The notes: generated by a model from the sequence alone, not told the origin. Shown: positions 1-5,885, numbered from the stretch's first letter. The stretch: DNA of 6,265 nucleotides from JAJPJX01 sp964568355 (GCA_964568355.1 CAZMRK010000069.1:1-6265); one strand, 5' to 3'. Made by a program: numbers and translations.

Positions 1-557
1 CCGATCAGCGTCACCGCCGAAACGTCGGGCACCTGCTTGATGGTGTCGTGCACCTGGGCCGCGATCCGCCGCAGCTCGAAATCGCCGTAGCGCTTGCTCC
101 ACAGGGTCAGCGCCAGGATCGGAACATCGTCAATCGAGCGCGGTTTCACCAGCGGCTGCGAGGCTCCGGGAGGAATCAGGTCGAAATTGGCCAGCAGCTT
201 CTGATTGAGCCGCACAATGCTCTTCTCTTCGTCCTGGCCCACCAGGAACCGCACGATGGCCATGGACTGGCCCGGGCTGGACGTGGAATACACATATTCC
301 ACTCCGGGGATCTCCCACAGCAGCTTTTCCATCGGCCGGGTCACCCGCTCTTCCACTTCGCGTGCCGAAGCGCCAGGCAGCTCGACAAACACATCGATCA
401 TCGGAACGATGATCTGCGGCTCCTCTTCACGGGGCAGTTTCCACACCGCAAAGGCGCCTATCAGCAGCGAACCCACGATCATCAGGGGGGTGAGCTTGGA
501 CGAGATCCAGATGTGGGCAAACCTGCCGGCCGGACCCAGGCGGCGCGGTTCGGTCAC
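1..557 (-). CDS. RND efflux pump inner-membrane permease, N-terminal part (cut by window edge)
   Basis: Inner-membrane proton-driven pump subunit of a tripartite efflux system (AcrB/HAE1-like RND superfamily). About 185 codons are visible; the family is usually just over 1000 residues, so most of the gene lies beyond the left edge. Reading from GTG at 557, residues 22-39 form the first transmembrane helix, followed by LPREEEPQI (41-49), a hallmark at the start of the first periplasmic loop. Then come porter-domain motifs ELPGASAREVEERVTRPME (59-77), IPGVEYVYSTSSPGQS (83-98) and IKQVPDVSAV (173-182). The GTG overlaps the TGA of the adaptor gene as GTGA, which fixes the start and implies translational coupling. 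It is the third gene of the tolC-adaptor-permease operon. Substrate cannot be told from this part. The RND family is clear; the subclass (drug or other organic compounds rather than metal) is inferred. Confidence 0.93.
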   Translation of the reverse strand, partial: MTEPRRLGPAGRFAHIWISSKLTPLMIVGSLLIGAFAVWKLPREEEPQIIVPMIDVFVELPGASAREVEERVTRPMEKLLWEIPGVEYVYSTSSPGQSMAIVRFLVGQDEEKSIVRLNQKLLANFDLIPPGASQPLVKPRSIDDVPILALTLWSKRYGDFELRRIAAQVHDTIKQVPDVSAVTLI

Positions 558-1696
558 GGCCGCACCTCTACGCGCGCGCCATCGGCGAGCGAGGAGGGCA
601 GGGGCGCAACCACTTTTTCGCCATCGGCCAATCCGGAAAGCACTTCCACCGCCGATGCGCGGCGCTCACCCAGCGTGACCAGGCGCGTGCGGACCATGCC
701 CTCTTCCACCACCATCACGCTTTGCAGTTGGCCTCGCTCGACGACAGCCGCCACCGGCACACTCCGCGCTTTGCGGGTTCCCAGTTGGAAAGCCGCGCGT
801 CCGAACAGCCCCGAGCGCACCAGCGGCGCGGCCGGCAGATCGATCTTCACCACATACGCGCGGGCCGCCGCATCTACCGACGGGATGATCTCCGAGACGC
901 GGGCCTCCATCGATCGTCCCAACGCATCGAGCGAAACCGAAACCGGCTGCCCCACGCGAATGAGCGGCAGCCGGGATTCCTCCACGGAAACTTCCAGGCG
1001 ATAGCTGCCCTCTCGCTCCACCGTGAGCAGAGGAGCGCCGGGGGTGGCCAGCGCCCCCGGCTCCACGGACCGGACCGTGATCAGGCCGGCGAAGGGCGCT
1101 TCGATCCGCGTGTAACTTCGCATCACATCGGACAGCCGGCGCTCTTCATCCGCCTGGGCGATCCTCGCCGTCAGTTGAGCGCGCCTGGCCATCGCCATCT
1201 CGTGCGCCGCCCGCGCCGCTTTTACACGCGCCGTAGCTTCATCGAATTCCTGGTCGGAGATGGACTTCTTGGAATAGAGATCCTGCATTCGCCGGAATGT
1301 GGCTTCGGCCAGATCCAGACTGGCCTTAGCCGCGGCCACGCTGTTTTCCAGCTCAGGCCCCGCTCCACGTGCCTCCTCGTAGCCGGCTTGGGCGCGCCGG
1401 GAGTTGGCCTCCACGTCCCGCGCGTCGAGCACCACCAGCAACTGGCCGGCTCGGACGCGGTCGCCCGCCTGAACGCGAACCTCCCGCACATAGCCCATCA
1501 CCTTACTGGAGAGAGCCGCGGCCGTCCGTGCCCGGACCGTTCCTGTCGCCTCATACGTGTTCGCCCAGTCGGCCGTGGCAACTGCAACGGCCTGCACCTG
1601 GACCGGCGCCGGCTGCGGGCCGGCCTCCCGGGCATGAGGCGCCTCGCCACAGGCGAGCAGAACCGCAAGAAAAGGAATGGGGATGATGTGCTTCAA
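554..1696 (-). CDS. RND efflux periplasmic adaptor (membrane fusion protein, HlyD/AcrA family), lipoprotein
   Basis: Periplasmic adaptor that bridges the RND permease to the outer-membrane channel. The 380 residues match the usual family length. The N-terminus is a lipoprotein signal with a lipobox LLAC, Cys at residue 16, so it is probably lipid-anchored. A biotinyl-lipoyl-like half follows (about 50-93, with GYVREVRVQAGDRVRAGQLL), then an alpha-helical hairpin rich in Ala, Arg and Glu (about 95-195), then the second lipoyl half YTRIEAPFAGLITVRSVEPG (195-214). The beta-barrel covers about 230-305, and the membrane-proximal domain ends near 380 (LADGEKVVAPLPSSLADGARV). The start is TTG at 1696; it is supported by a strong GGAGGTG eight bases upstream and by the immediate lipoprotein signal. 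The TTG overlaps the TGA of the tolC-type gene as TTGA, and the permease gene overlaps the far end as GTGA. Confidence 0.95.
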   Translation of the reverse strand: MKHIIPIPFLAVLLACGEAPHAREAGPQPAPVQVQAVAVATADWANTYEATGTVRARTAAALSSKVMGYVREVRVQAGDRVRAGQLLVVLDARDVEANSRRAQAGYEEARGAGPELENSVAAAKASLDLAEATFRRMQDLYSKKSISDQEFDEATARVKAARAAHEMAMARRAQLTARIAQADEERRLSDVMRSYTRIEAPFAGLITVRSVEPGALATPGAPLLTVEREGSYRLEVSVEESRLPLIRVGQPVSVSLDALGRSMEARVSEIIPSVDAAARAYVVKIDLPAAPLVRSGLFGRAAFQLGTRKARSVPVAAVVERGQLQSVMVVEEGMVRTRLVTLGERRASAVEVLSGLADGEKVVAPLPSSLADGARVEVRP

Positions 1697-3033
1697 GGAC
1701 GTAACACCTCCGAATCGGCCGAGAGAGTCCCGGCAGAGAGTTCCAGCATGACGGCGGCAATGCGCTGGTCGTGGATCGCCGCCAGCAGACGCGTTTTGCT
1801 TTCGAGCAGCGCCGTCTCCGTGCGAAGCAGGTCGGTAACATCGCTCAAACCGGCGCTATAGCGGTTTTGGGTGATCCGCAGGCTTTCCTGTGCCTGTTCG
1901 ACCGCCGCCCGCGCTACGGCGATCCGCTCCCGCGCCGCACCCAGATCGGCCCAGGCGCGGCGTACCTCCAGCCGAATGCCCGAACCGGCGCGTTCTTTCT
2001 CCGCCTCCGCCTGGCGCGCGGTGTGGCCTGCCTCCGCAATGCGGGCTTTGTCGCCGAAGCCGTTCCACAGGTTCCAGCGCAGATCCACCGCGGCGGTCCA
2101 ATTGGCGCCGCCGCGCGTGACGAATCGCTGGCGGTCGGCTTCGAAGGCGCCGCGCACGCTCACCTGGGGAAGCAGCGCACTGCGGGCCGCCTGTTCCCGC
2201 GTGCGCGCCAGCCGGGCGGCCAGATCGACTCCCCGCGATTCGGGCCGGCTTTCGATCGCCTGCCTTTCAAATTCGGCCAGCGTTCGGACCGGCGCGGCGG
2301 CAGGCGTCAAAGCGGTAGTCAGGGAATGGGTGACGTCGAGCGGCAGGCCCAGCGCTTCGTTGAGCGCCGCCCGGGCAACCTCCAGATCCGCCGCTCGCCG
2401 GATCTCCTGCTCCTTCACCCCAGCCAGGTGCACGCGGATCGAGAGCACATCGGCATCGGTGGACATGCCCGCCTGGCGGACCGCCGCCGCACGGGCGAGA
2501 TCCGCCTCAGCCGATCGCATCGCTTCGTTGGCCGTCCGCAGACTCTCCGCGCTCAGGACCACACCGTAATAGGCCCGAGCCGCGCCGGCGATCACCTCCA
2601 TCCGCGTGTGCCGGTCCTCTTCGCCGCTCATATCCCGCATGAGTTCGGCGGAGCGGACCGTTTGCCGCGTGGCGCCCCCGTCGTACACGACCTGGTCCAC
2701 CGTGACCTGCGATTGAAAATTATTGAGAAAATCCGGCCGGTTGAGCGGGCCTACCTGAAAATTCCCTTCGGTGAACAGGTGCTGGGTCAGCAGGGAGCTG
2801 AAGACAAACACCGGATTGTTGCTGCGGGTGAACGATTCGCTGTAGTTCACCTTCGGCAAAAAGCCGCTGCGGGCTGCCGCCACGCGCGCCTGGGCCGCCT
2901 GGGAACCTTCCATCCTGGCGCGGATCGAGGGATTCTTCTGGAGCGCCAGCCGCACGGCGTCTTCCACCGAAAGCGGATCCTGCGCCCGAACGCACGCCGC
3001 TAATAAAAAGAGTAGAAACGGTTTTCCTCGCAT
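1693..3033 (-). CDS. TolC-family outer-membrane efflux protein
   Basis: Outer-membrane/periplasmic channel of the tripartite pump, 446 residues, typical for the OEP family. The N-terminus (residues 1-18) is a secretion signal: basic MRGK, then a leucine-rich core, then a possible signal peptidase I site after VRA (17). The core also contains LAAC with Cys14, which matches a lipobox, so an OprM-like lipoprotein is an alternative. Two OEP repeats are visible: LSVEDAVRLALQKNPSIRA (21-39) opens the first, with its beta-strand motif QVVYDGG, and DLRWNLWNGFG is the equivalent strand of the second. The late helix NRYSAGLSDVTDLLRTETAL is a family signature. Between these are long Ala/Arg/Glu helices forming the periplasmic tunnel. 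It starts at ATG 3033 with only a weak SD (AAG), is first in the operon, and its stop overlaps the adaptor start by 4 bases. Its promoter must lie in 3034-3139. Confidence 0.94.
   Translation of the reverse strand: MRGKPFLLFLLAACVRAQDPLSVEDAVRLALQKNPSIRARMEGSQAAQARVAAARSGFLPKVNYSESFTRSNNPVFVFSSLLTQHLFTEGNFQVGPLNRPDFLNNFQSQVTVDQVVYDGGATRQTVRSAELMRDMSGEEDRHTRMEVIAGAARAYYGVVLSAESLRTANEAMRSAEADLARAAAVRQAGMSTDADVLSIRVHLAGVKEQEIRRAADLEVARAALNEALGLPLDVTHSLTTALTPAAAPVRTLAEFERQAIESRPESRGVDLAARLARTREQAARSALLPQVSVRGAFEADRQRFVTRGGANWTAAVDLRWNLWNGFGDKARIAEAGHTARQAEAEKERAGSGIRLEVRRAWADLGAARERIAVARAAVEQAQESLRITQNRYSAGLSDVTDLLRTETALLESKTRLLAAIHDQRIAAVMLELSAGTLSADSEVLRP
1697..1711 (-). promoter_or_regulatory. 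Shine-Dalgarno site selecting the TTG start of the adaptor gene
   Basis: Read on the minus strand, GGAGGTG (1711-1705) stands eight bases before TTG at 1696. It is inside the last codons of the upstream tolC-type gene, whose stop overlaps the TTG. The site is close to the ideal anti-SD complement, and explains how a rare TTG start can be used efficiently within an overlapping gene pair. Confidence 0.75.
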
Positions 3034-3040
3034 CGGACTT

Positions 3041-3055
3041 GAAACGATCGGTTTC
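3041..3055. promoter_or_regulatory. Small inverted repeat, candidate operator
   Basis: GAAAC and GTTTC are perfect 5-base inverted arms around GATCG. The dyad lies 8 bases before the tolC-type start codon and overlaps the best plus-strand -35-like box (TTGAAA at 3039-3044). A protein bound here could affect both directions. The arms are short, so chance is a real alternative. Confidence 0.3.
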
Positions 3056-3075
3056 GATTCCGTAGATGCAACGGT

Positions 3076-3112
3076 CGCCGGAACGTGACACTGTCACCTT
3101 TCTTTTCCGGCG
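3076..3112. repeat. Nested inverted repeat: 8-base outer arms around a 13-base palindrome
   Basis: Outer arms CGCCGGAA (3076-3083) and TTCCGGCG (3105-3112) are perfectly complementary and enclose 21 bases. Within them GTGACA-C-TGTCAC (3085-3097) is a perfect odd palindrome. The inner palindrome is off-centre: 1 base separates it from the left arm and 7 from the right. It could be a regulator operator or, if transcribed, a two-tier hairpin in the leader upstream of the osmC-like SD. No T-run follows, so a terminator is unlikely. Confidence 0.6.
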
Positions 3113-3139
3113 GCATCCCCAAAAACAGGAGAGAAAAAA

Positions 3140-3547
3140 ATGGAAGTCACCGTTCGGCACCTGGATGGCGTACAGTTCGAGGTCGAGGCGCGTGGACACC
3201 GCGTCCTCTGCGACCAGCCGCGCGAGAACCACGGCGCGGACGCCGGCATGACCCCGCCGGAGTTTCTGCTGGCCGCGCTGGCCAGTTGCGCCGGTTACTA
3301 TGCTCTCGAATATCTACGCACGCGCAACCTGCCGGTGGAAGGACTGGGCGTGCGCGTAACGGCGGAAAAGGCCAAACAGCCCACCCGTCTGGGATCGTTT
3401 CGCGTGGAAGTGACCACACCCGCGCTCGATCAGCGGCATCAGGACGGCGTCCTCCGTGCTGTGAATTCCTGCCTGGTGCACCACACGCTATTGCATACCC
3501 CGTCGATCGAAATAGTAGTCCATACCCCCGTCGAGACGACCGCCTGA
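3140..3547 (+). CDS. OsmC family protein (putative thiol peroxidase, OsmC/Ohr/YhfA type)
   Basis: Small cytoplasmic protein of 135 residues, normal for OsmC/YhfA-type members. Family members act on organic hydroperoxides through two cysteines. Here the first is C50 in the helix TPPEFLLAALASCAGYYALE (38-57) and the second is C111 in the late helix NSCLVHHTLLHTP (109-121), matching the family's paired Cys positions. An additional C24 is present. The start is ATG 3140 with AGGAG eight bases upstream after a run of A. It is divergent from the efflux operon and lies 40 bases before the ECF sigma gene on the same strand, so it may share a transcript. Substrate is not evident: the sequence does not allow a firm choice between Ohr, OsmC and the YhfA-like group, though the short length and LLAALASC favour the YhfA-like group. 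Confidence 0.9.
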   Translation: MEVTVRHLDGVQFEVEARGHRVLCDQPRENHGADAGMTPPEFLLAALASCAGYYALEYLRTRNLPVEGLGVRVTAEKAKQPTRLGSFRVEVTTPALDQRHQDGVLRAVNSCLVHHTLLHTPSIEIVVHTPVETTA

Positions 3548-3587
3548 GCGAGATTCGGGTCCGATACAATGGAACCGGGACGCGCTC
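3548..3587 (+). promoter_or_regulatory. Leader of the ECF sigma gene with a -10-like box
   Basis: The 40-base gap contains TACAAT (3565-3570), five of six matches to a housekeeping -10, but no convincing -35 box 16-18 bases before it. A start of transcription near 3577 would leave only about 11 bases before the GTG, with GGGA (3577-3580) as a weak SD. Read-through from the osmC-like gene is equally possible. Confidence 0.25.
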
Positions 3588-4199
3588 GTGGATCGCGAAC
3601 ACGAAGTTCAACTAGCCCGGGATTTGCTTGCCGGACATCCGGAAGCCTTCGACCGGTTCGTGGAGCACTTTCGGACCAGGATCTTCCAATACAGTTGGAT
3701 GATGTGCGGCCAGCGGGAAGACGCGGAGGAGGTGGCCCAGGACACCCTGCTGAAGGTCTTCGAGAACTTCGACCAGCTTCGCGAGCCCGAGCACGTGCGG
3801 TCCTGGATCTTCCGGATCGCCAAGAATGCCTGCCTCATGAAGCGGCGCAAGAGTATCTTCGCCCCGGCCCAGGAGCTTTCGCTGGACGAGCTGATGCCGG
3901 TTGCGGAACAGGACGGCGAGGCGCTCAAGCTGCAAATCGCGGACTGGTCCAACCTGCCCGAAAATCAGCTCTTGCGTTCGGAACTGCAGGAGGTGACGCG
4001 CCAGGCGATCGCCGGACTGCCGGAGATCTACCGGGCCGTGATCCTGCTGCGGGATATGGAGGAGCTTTCCACGGAAGAAACGGCCCAGGTGCTGGAGGTG
4101 AAGCCGGACGCCGTGAAAACGCGGCTACACCGGGCGCGCCTGGCCGTCCGCCAGGTGCTGGACCAATATCTGCGCCAGGCTGTGCTTACCAAGGAGTAA
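3588..4199 (+). CDS. ECF-family RNA polymerase sigma factor (sigma-70 regions 2 and 4)
   Basis: Alternative sigma factor that directs RNA polymerase to a stress regulon; 203 residues, usual for the group. Region 2 spans about 18-90: HPEAFDRFVEHF, then the core-binding DAEEVAQDTLLKVF (45-58), then the -10 recognising RSWIFRIAKNACLMKRRK (71-88). A linker with EQDGEAL follows. Region 4 spans about 136-192: IAGLPEIYRAVILLRDMEEL, then the helix-turn-helix STEETAQVLEVKPDAVKTRLHRAR (161-184), which reads the -35 element. GTG at 3588 is chosen because homology starts soon after and no better in-frame start is present; the SD is weak (GGGA). The gene ends in AAGGAGTAA, where AAGGAG is the SD of the anti-sigma gene 5 bases on, a standard sigma/anti-sigma pair. 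The wider family resemblance is to sigma-E/SigR-like ECF factors. Confidence 0.93.
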   Translation: MDREHEVQLARDLLAGHPEAFDRFVEHFRTRIFQYSWMMCGQREDAEEVAQDTLLKVFENFDQLREPEHVRSWIFRIAKNACLMKRRKSIFAPAQELSLDELMPVAEQDGEALKLQIADWSNLPENQLLRSELQEVTRQAIAGLPEIYRAVILLRDMEELSTEETAQVLEVKPDAVKTRLHRARLAVRQVLDQYLRQAVLTKE

Positions 4200-4204
4200 A
4201 CGTC

Positions 4205-4483
4205 ATGGGAGACCTGTCCCACAAGCATCCGGAAACATGTCAGGAAGTCTTCGAGCTGCTTTCCCAGTATCTCGATCTGGAATTGCCTGTTGACTCCTGC
4301 CAGGAAATCGAAAGCCATCTGGCCGGCTGCGAGCCCTGTATTGAATTCGTCAACAGTCTGCGCCAGACAGTCGAGATCTGTCGCAGCTACGTCCCGGAGG
4401 TCGTCCCCGAACCGATTAGCCGGGAAGCGCGCGAAAATCTCCTCCAGGCTTATCAGAAGATGCTCACAGCTCGCGAGAAATAG
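4205..4483 (+). CDS. Zinc-binding anti-sigma factor, RsrA-like (zf-HC2/ZAS family)
   Basis: Predicted partner that holds the upstream ECF sigma inactive in the cytoplasm; 92 residues and no membrane segment. It carries the ZAS signature H38-x3-C42-x2-C45 (HLAGCEPC) and an upstream H8/C12 pair. From memory, Streptomyces RsrA has H7, C11, H37, C41 and C44, so the spacing here is the same shifted by one residue. The intervening VFELLSQYLDLELPVDSC also follows the RsrA pattern. In RsrA, oxidation links C11 to C44, releases zinc and frees the sigma; the equivalents C12 and C45 are present, so a thiol-redox switch is likely. C32 and C59 are additional cysteines. ATG 4205 has AAGGAG (4191-4196) eight bases upstream. 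The same frame is open far upstream across the sigma gene, but that part is a shadow. Confidence 0.9.
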   Translation: MGDLSHKHPETCQEVFELLSQYLDLELPVDSCQEIESHLAGCEPCIEFVNSLRQTVEICRSYVPEVVPEPISREARENLLQAYQKMLTAREK

Positions 4484-4506
4484 CGCGATTTGCCCCACTC
4501 GGCACC

Positions 4507-4522
4507 TGTGACTGAGGTCACT
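4507..4522. promoter_or_regulatory. CRP/FNR-like palindrome upstream of the polyferredoxin gene
   Basis: TGTGA-CTGAGG-TCACT matches nine of the ten fixed bases of the classical CRP core TGTGA-N6-TCACA; the dyad core is GTGAC-TGAG-GTCAC (4508-4521). Its centre, about 4514.5, is 63 bases before the ATG at 4578. If it acts as a class II site (centred near -41.5), transcription would start near 4556, just after the weak -10-like TACCTT (4544-4549). The alternative is a weak hairpin with the TCTTTCTT tract as a terminator for the anti-sigma transcript; the stem is only 5 pairs and the T-run is broken. Confidence 0.4.
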
Positions 4523-4577
4523 GCGTCTTTCTTCCCAACAGCTTACCTTTGGAATCAGAAAGGCAAGGAGATTTCTG

Positions 4578-5624
4578 ATGTCACCGGCCGCCGCCCCTCC
4601 CGCCAAAATCAAACCGAAATTGGTGCGGCGGCTGCACCCGGACCGCTCGCGTGCGCTGCGGCGCGCCTTTCAGATCGCCTTTCTGGCTCTCAACGTTTGG
4701 ATTGGGGTGGAATTCTACCTGTTTGTCCGGTTCTATGAAACCGGGGGCCAGTCCGTCTGGGCTCCGCGACCGCCGGGGGTAGAAGGCTGGCTGCCGATCG
4801 CTTCGTTGATGAACCTGAAAGTCTATCTGCTTTCTGGAGAAATGCCCCGCCTGCACCCCGCCGGGATGTTCCTCCTGCTGGCGTTTCTCGGGATCTCCTG
4901 GCTGCTGCGAAAGAGCTTTTGCAGTTGGCTCTGTCCGGTGGGCACGTTTTCCGAGATGCTCTGGCGTCTCGGACGTCAGACCTTCGGCCGCAATTTCCGC
5001 CTGCCCCGCTGGCTGGATATTCCGCTGCGAGCCTTGAAGTACCTTCTGCTCGGCCTGTTCCTCTATGCGGTGGCATCCATGCCGGTCCCCTCGATTCGCG
5101 CCTTCCTGGAAGGTCCCTACGGGATCATCGACGACGTCAAGATGCTGAACTTCTTCCGCTTTCTGAGCGTCGCAGGAGCCGTGGTGGTAGGTTTTCTGGT
5201 GCTGGCTTCCGTCTTTGTGCAGAACTTCTGGTGCCGGTACCTCTGCCCCTATGGCGCCTTGATGGGCCTGGCCGCCCTGGCCAGTCCGCTGCGGATCCGG
5301 CGGGAGCGGTCGCGTTGCATCGATTGCGGAAAGTGCACCAAAGCCTGCCCTTCCCTGCTGCCGGTGGACCAACTGATCTCGATCCGTTCGGCCGAGTGCA
5401 CGGGCTGTCTGGAATGTGTCGCCGTCTGCCCGGCGGAAGGCGCCCTGGCCATGACCGTGACTCGCCGGCGGGCGATTCCCTCCTGGGCGGTCGCGCTGGC
5501 CGCCGCGGCGCTATTCCTGGGAGTCTGCGGATATGCCCAATGGGCCGGATATTGGCGGACCGACCTGCCCAGCCGCGTATACATGGAATTGATTCCACGA
5601 GCCGGCGAATTCGACCATCCATAA
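4578..5624 (+). CDS. Membrane-bound 4Fe-4S polyferredoxin, NapH/NosR/CcoG-like
   Basis: Integral membrane iron-sulfur protein expected to pass electrons across or along the cytoplasmic membrane; 348 residues. Hydrophobic helices lie at about 31-51, 95-110, 149-168, 195-215 and 301-320. Two CxxxCP motifs follow helices: C115-SWL-C119-P and C219-RYL-C223-P (the Fer4_5-type repeats of NapH/NosR). Then two classical ferredoxin clusters: C247-x2-C250-x2-C253-x3-C257-P and C274-x2-C277-x2-C280-x3-C284-P, each able to bind a 4Fe-4S cluster. ATG 4578 has AAGGAG (4565-4570) seven bases upstream. It lies 94 bases after the anti-sigma gene, preceded by a CRP/FNR-like site, so it may have its own promoter. 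The partner enzyme is not in the window, so the pathway (nitrate, N2O, copper or other) cannot be assigned. The C-terminus GEFDHP abuts the receptor fragment downstream but looks natural. Confidence 0.9.
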   Translation: MSPAAAPPAKIKPKLVRRLHPDRSRALRRAFQIAFLALNVWIGVEFYLFVRFYETGGQSVWAPRPPGVEGWLPIASLMNLKVYLLSGEMPRLHPAGMFLLLAFLGISWLLRKSFCSWLCPVGTFSEMLWRLGRQTFGRNFRLPRWLDIPLRALKYLLLGLFLYAVASMPVPSIRAFLEGPYGIIDDVKMLNFFRFLSVAGAVVVGFLVLASVFVQNFWCRYLCPYGALMGLAALASPLRIRRERSRCIDCGKCTKACPSLLPVDQLISIRSAECTGCLECVAVCPAEGALAMTVTRRRAIPSWAVALAAAALFLGVCGYAQWAGYWRTDLPSRVYMELIPRAGEFDHP

Positions 5625-5766
5625 ATTCAGCGAATTCTTCAACGTGGCCAACCACGTCCGCTTCGGCATCGCAGGCATGTTCATCGGGAACGCGAGTTTC
5701 GGTGTGGTCAGCAGCCAGGCCAACAATCCGAGGCAGATCCAATTGGCGCTCAAGCTGATTTACTAG
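5623..5766 (+). pseudogene. 3' remnant of an Oar-like TonB-dependent receptor gene
   Basis: In the frame that ends at TAG 5764-5766, about 47 codons read as the last beta-strands of a TonB-dependent outer-membrane receptor: SEFFNVANHVRFG, then FIGNASFGVVSSQANNPRQ, then the terminal IQLALKLIY with an aromatic end residue. This is the closing pattern of the large carboxypeptidase-regulatory-domain receptors common in Acidobacteriota, which are normally near 1000 residues. The frame is open upstream only to a TGA at 5590-5592, inside the polyferredoxin gene, and has no start codon of its own, so nearly the whole gene is missing. Recognisable similarity begins near 5629, directly after the TAA of the polyferredoxin gene. 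CGAATTC occurs at 5606-5612 and 5631-5637, on either side of the probable breakpoint. It is non-functional. Confidence 0.75.
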
Positions 5767-5885
5767 ACCGGGCTGCGGGGCGGTCCCCCATAAACGTTAA
5801 CTTAAGGGCGCGACTGGAAGATTTTCATACCGTCGCGTGCGGATCCTTTCCGACAGGGAGCTGTTACCGTCGTACGATATTGGAC
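5767..5885. other. Gap without a recognisable gene
   Basis: Between the receptor tail and the DUF2971 fragment I see no convincing coding frame. GGGG-CGGT-CCCC just after the receptor stop is a 4-pair hairpin without a T-run, too weak to call a terminator. The stretch around AACGTTAACTTAAG (about 5795-5808) is locally AT-rich and holds overlapping palindromic hexamers. CCGACA (5850-5855) with TACGAT (5873-5878), 17 bases apart, is a weak promoter-like pair pointing to the DUF2971 fragment. Confidence 0.4.

Larger units (their letters stand above)
3034..3139. promoter_or_regulatory. Divergent intergenic regulatory region between efflux operon and osmC-like gene
   Basis: This 106-base gap separates divergently read genes, so it should hold promoters for both. 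It contains three dyads: GAAAC-N5-GTTTC (3041-3055), GTGAC-ACT-GTCAC (3085-3097), and an outer CGCCGGAA/TTCCGGCG pair (3076-3083 and 3105-3112). A possible plus-strand promoter is TTGAAA (3039-3044) with TAGATG (3063-3068), 18 bases apart; the first box is good and the second weak. On the minus strand GGAAA (3108-3104), 19 bases, then GTT (3084-3082) resembles an ECF promoter of the SigR type, pointing to the efflux operon. A good SD, AGGAG at 3127-3131, serves the osmC-like gene. That the region regulates is inferred from position and symmetry; no regulator gene is adjacent except the ECF sigma factor downstream. Confidence 0.55.

Noticed and set aside
722..1861. 379-codon open frame on the plus strand opposite the adaptor gene
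   Set aside because: It is antisense to the adaptor with its intact lipobox, lipoyl and barrel motifs; the protein reads as low-complexity Arg/His-rich sequence. The open frame is expected from high GC.
1771..3003. 410-codon open frame on the plus strand opposite the tolC-type gene
   Set aside because: It lies wholly antisense to a clear TolC-family gene, has a composition rich in Arg, Gly, Pro and His typical of GC-rich shadow frames, and shows no family motif.
3548..3600. GGAAC at 3571 as an ECF -35 box for autoregulation of the sigma gene
   Set aside because: A -10 at the usual distance would fall inside the coding region after the GTG at 3588, so it could not drive the full gene.
3569..4204. 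Plus-strand frame with its own ATG that overlaps the sigma gene and runs in frame into the anti-sigma gene
   Set aside because: Its first two thirds is an out-of-frame shadow of the sigma factor without recognisable domains; only the part from ATG 4205, with its own SD, is a gene. A fused long protein is therefore unlikely.
4581..5372. 263-codon minus-strand frame opposite the polyferredoxin gene
   Set aside because: It is antisense to a gene with all twelve cluster and CxxxCP cysteines in place; no motif, no SD context of note.
5776..5790. GGGG-CGGT-CCCC hairpin after the receptor stop as an intrinsic terminator
   Set aside because: The stem is only four pairs and is followed by CATAAACG rather than a T-run.
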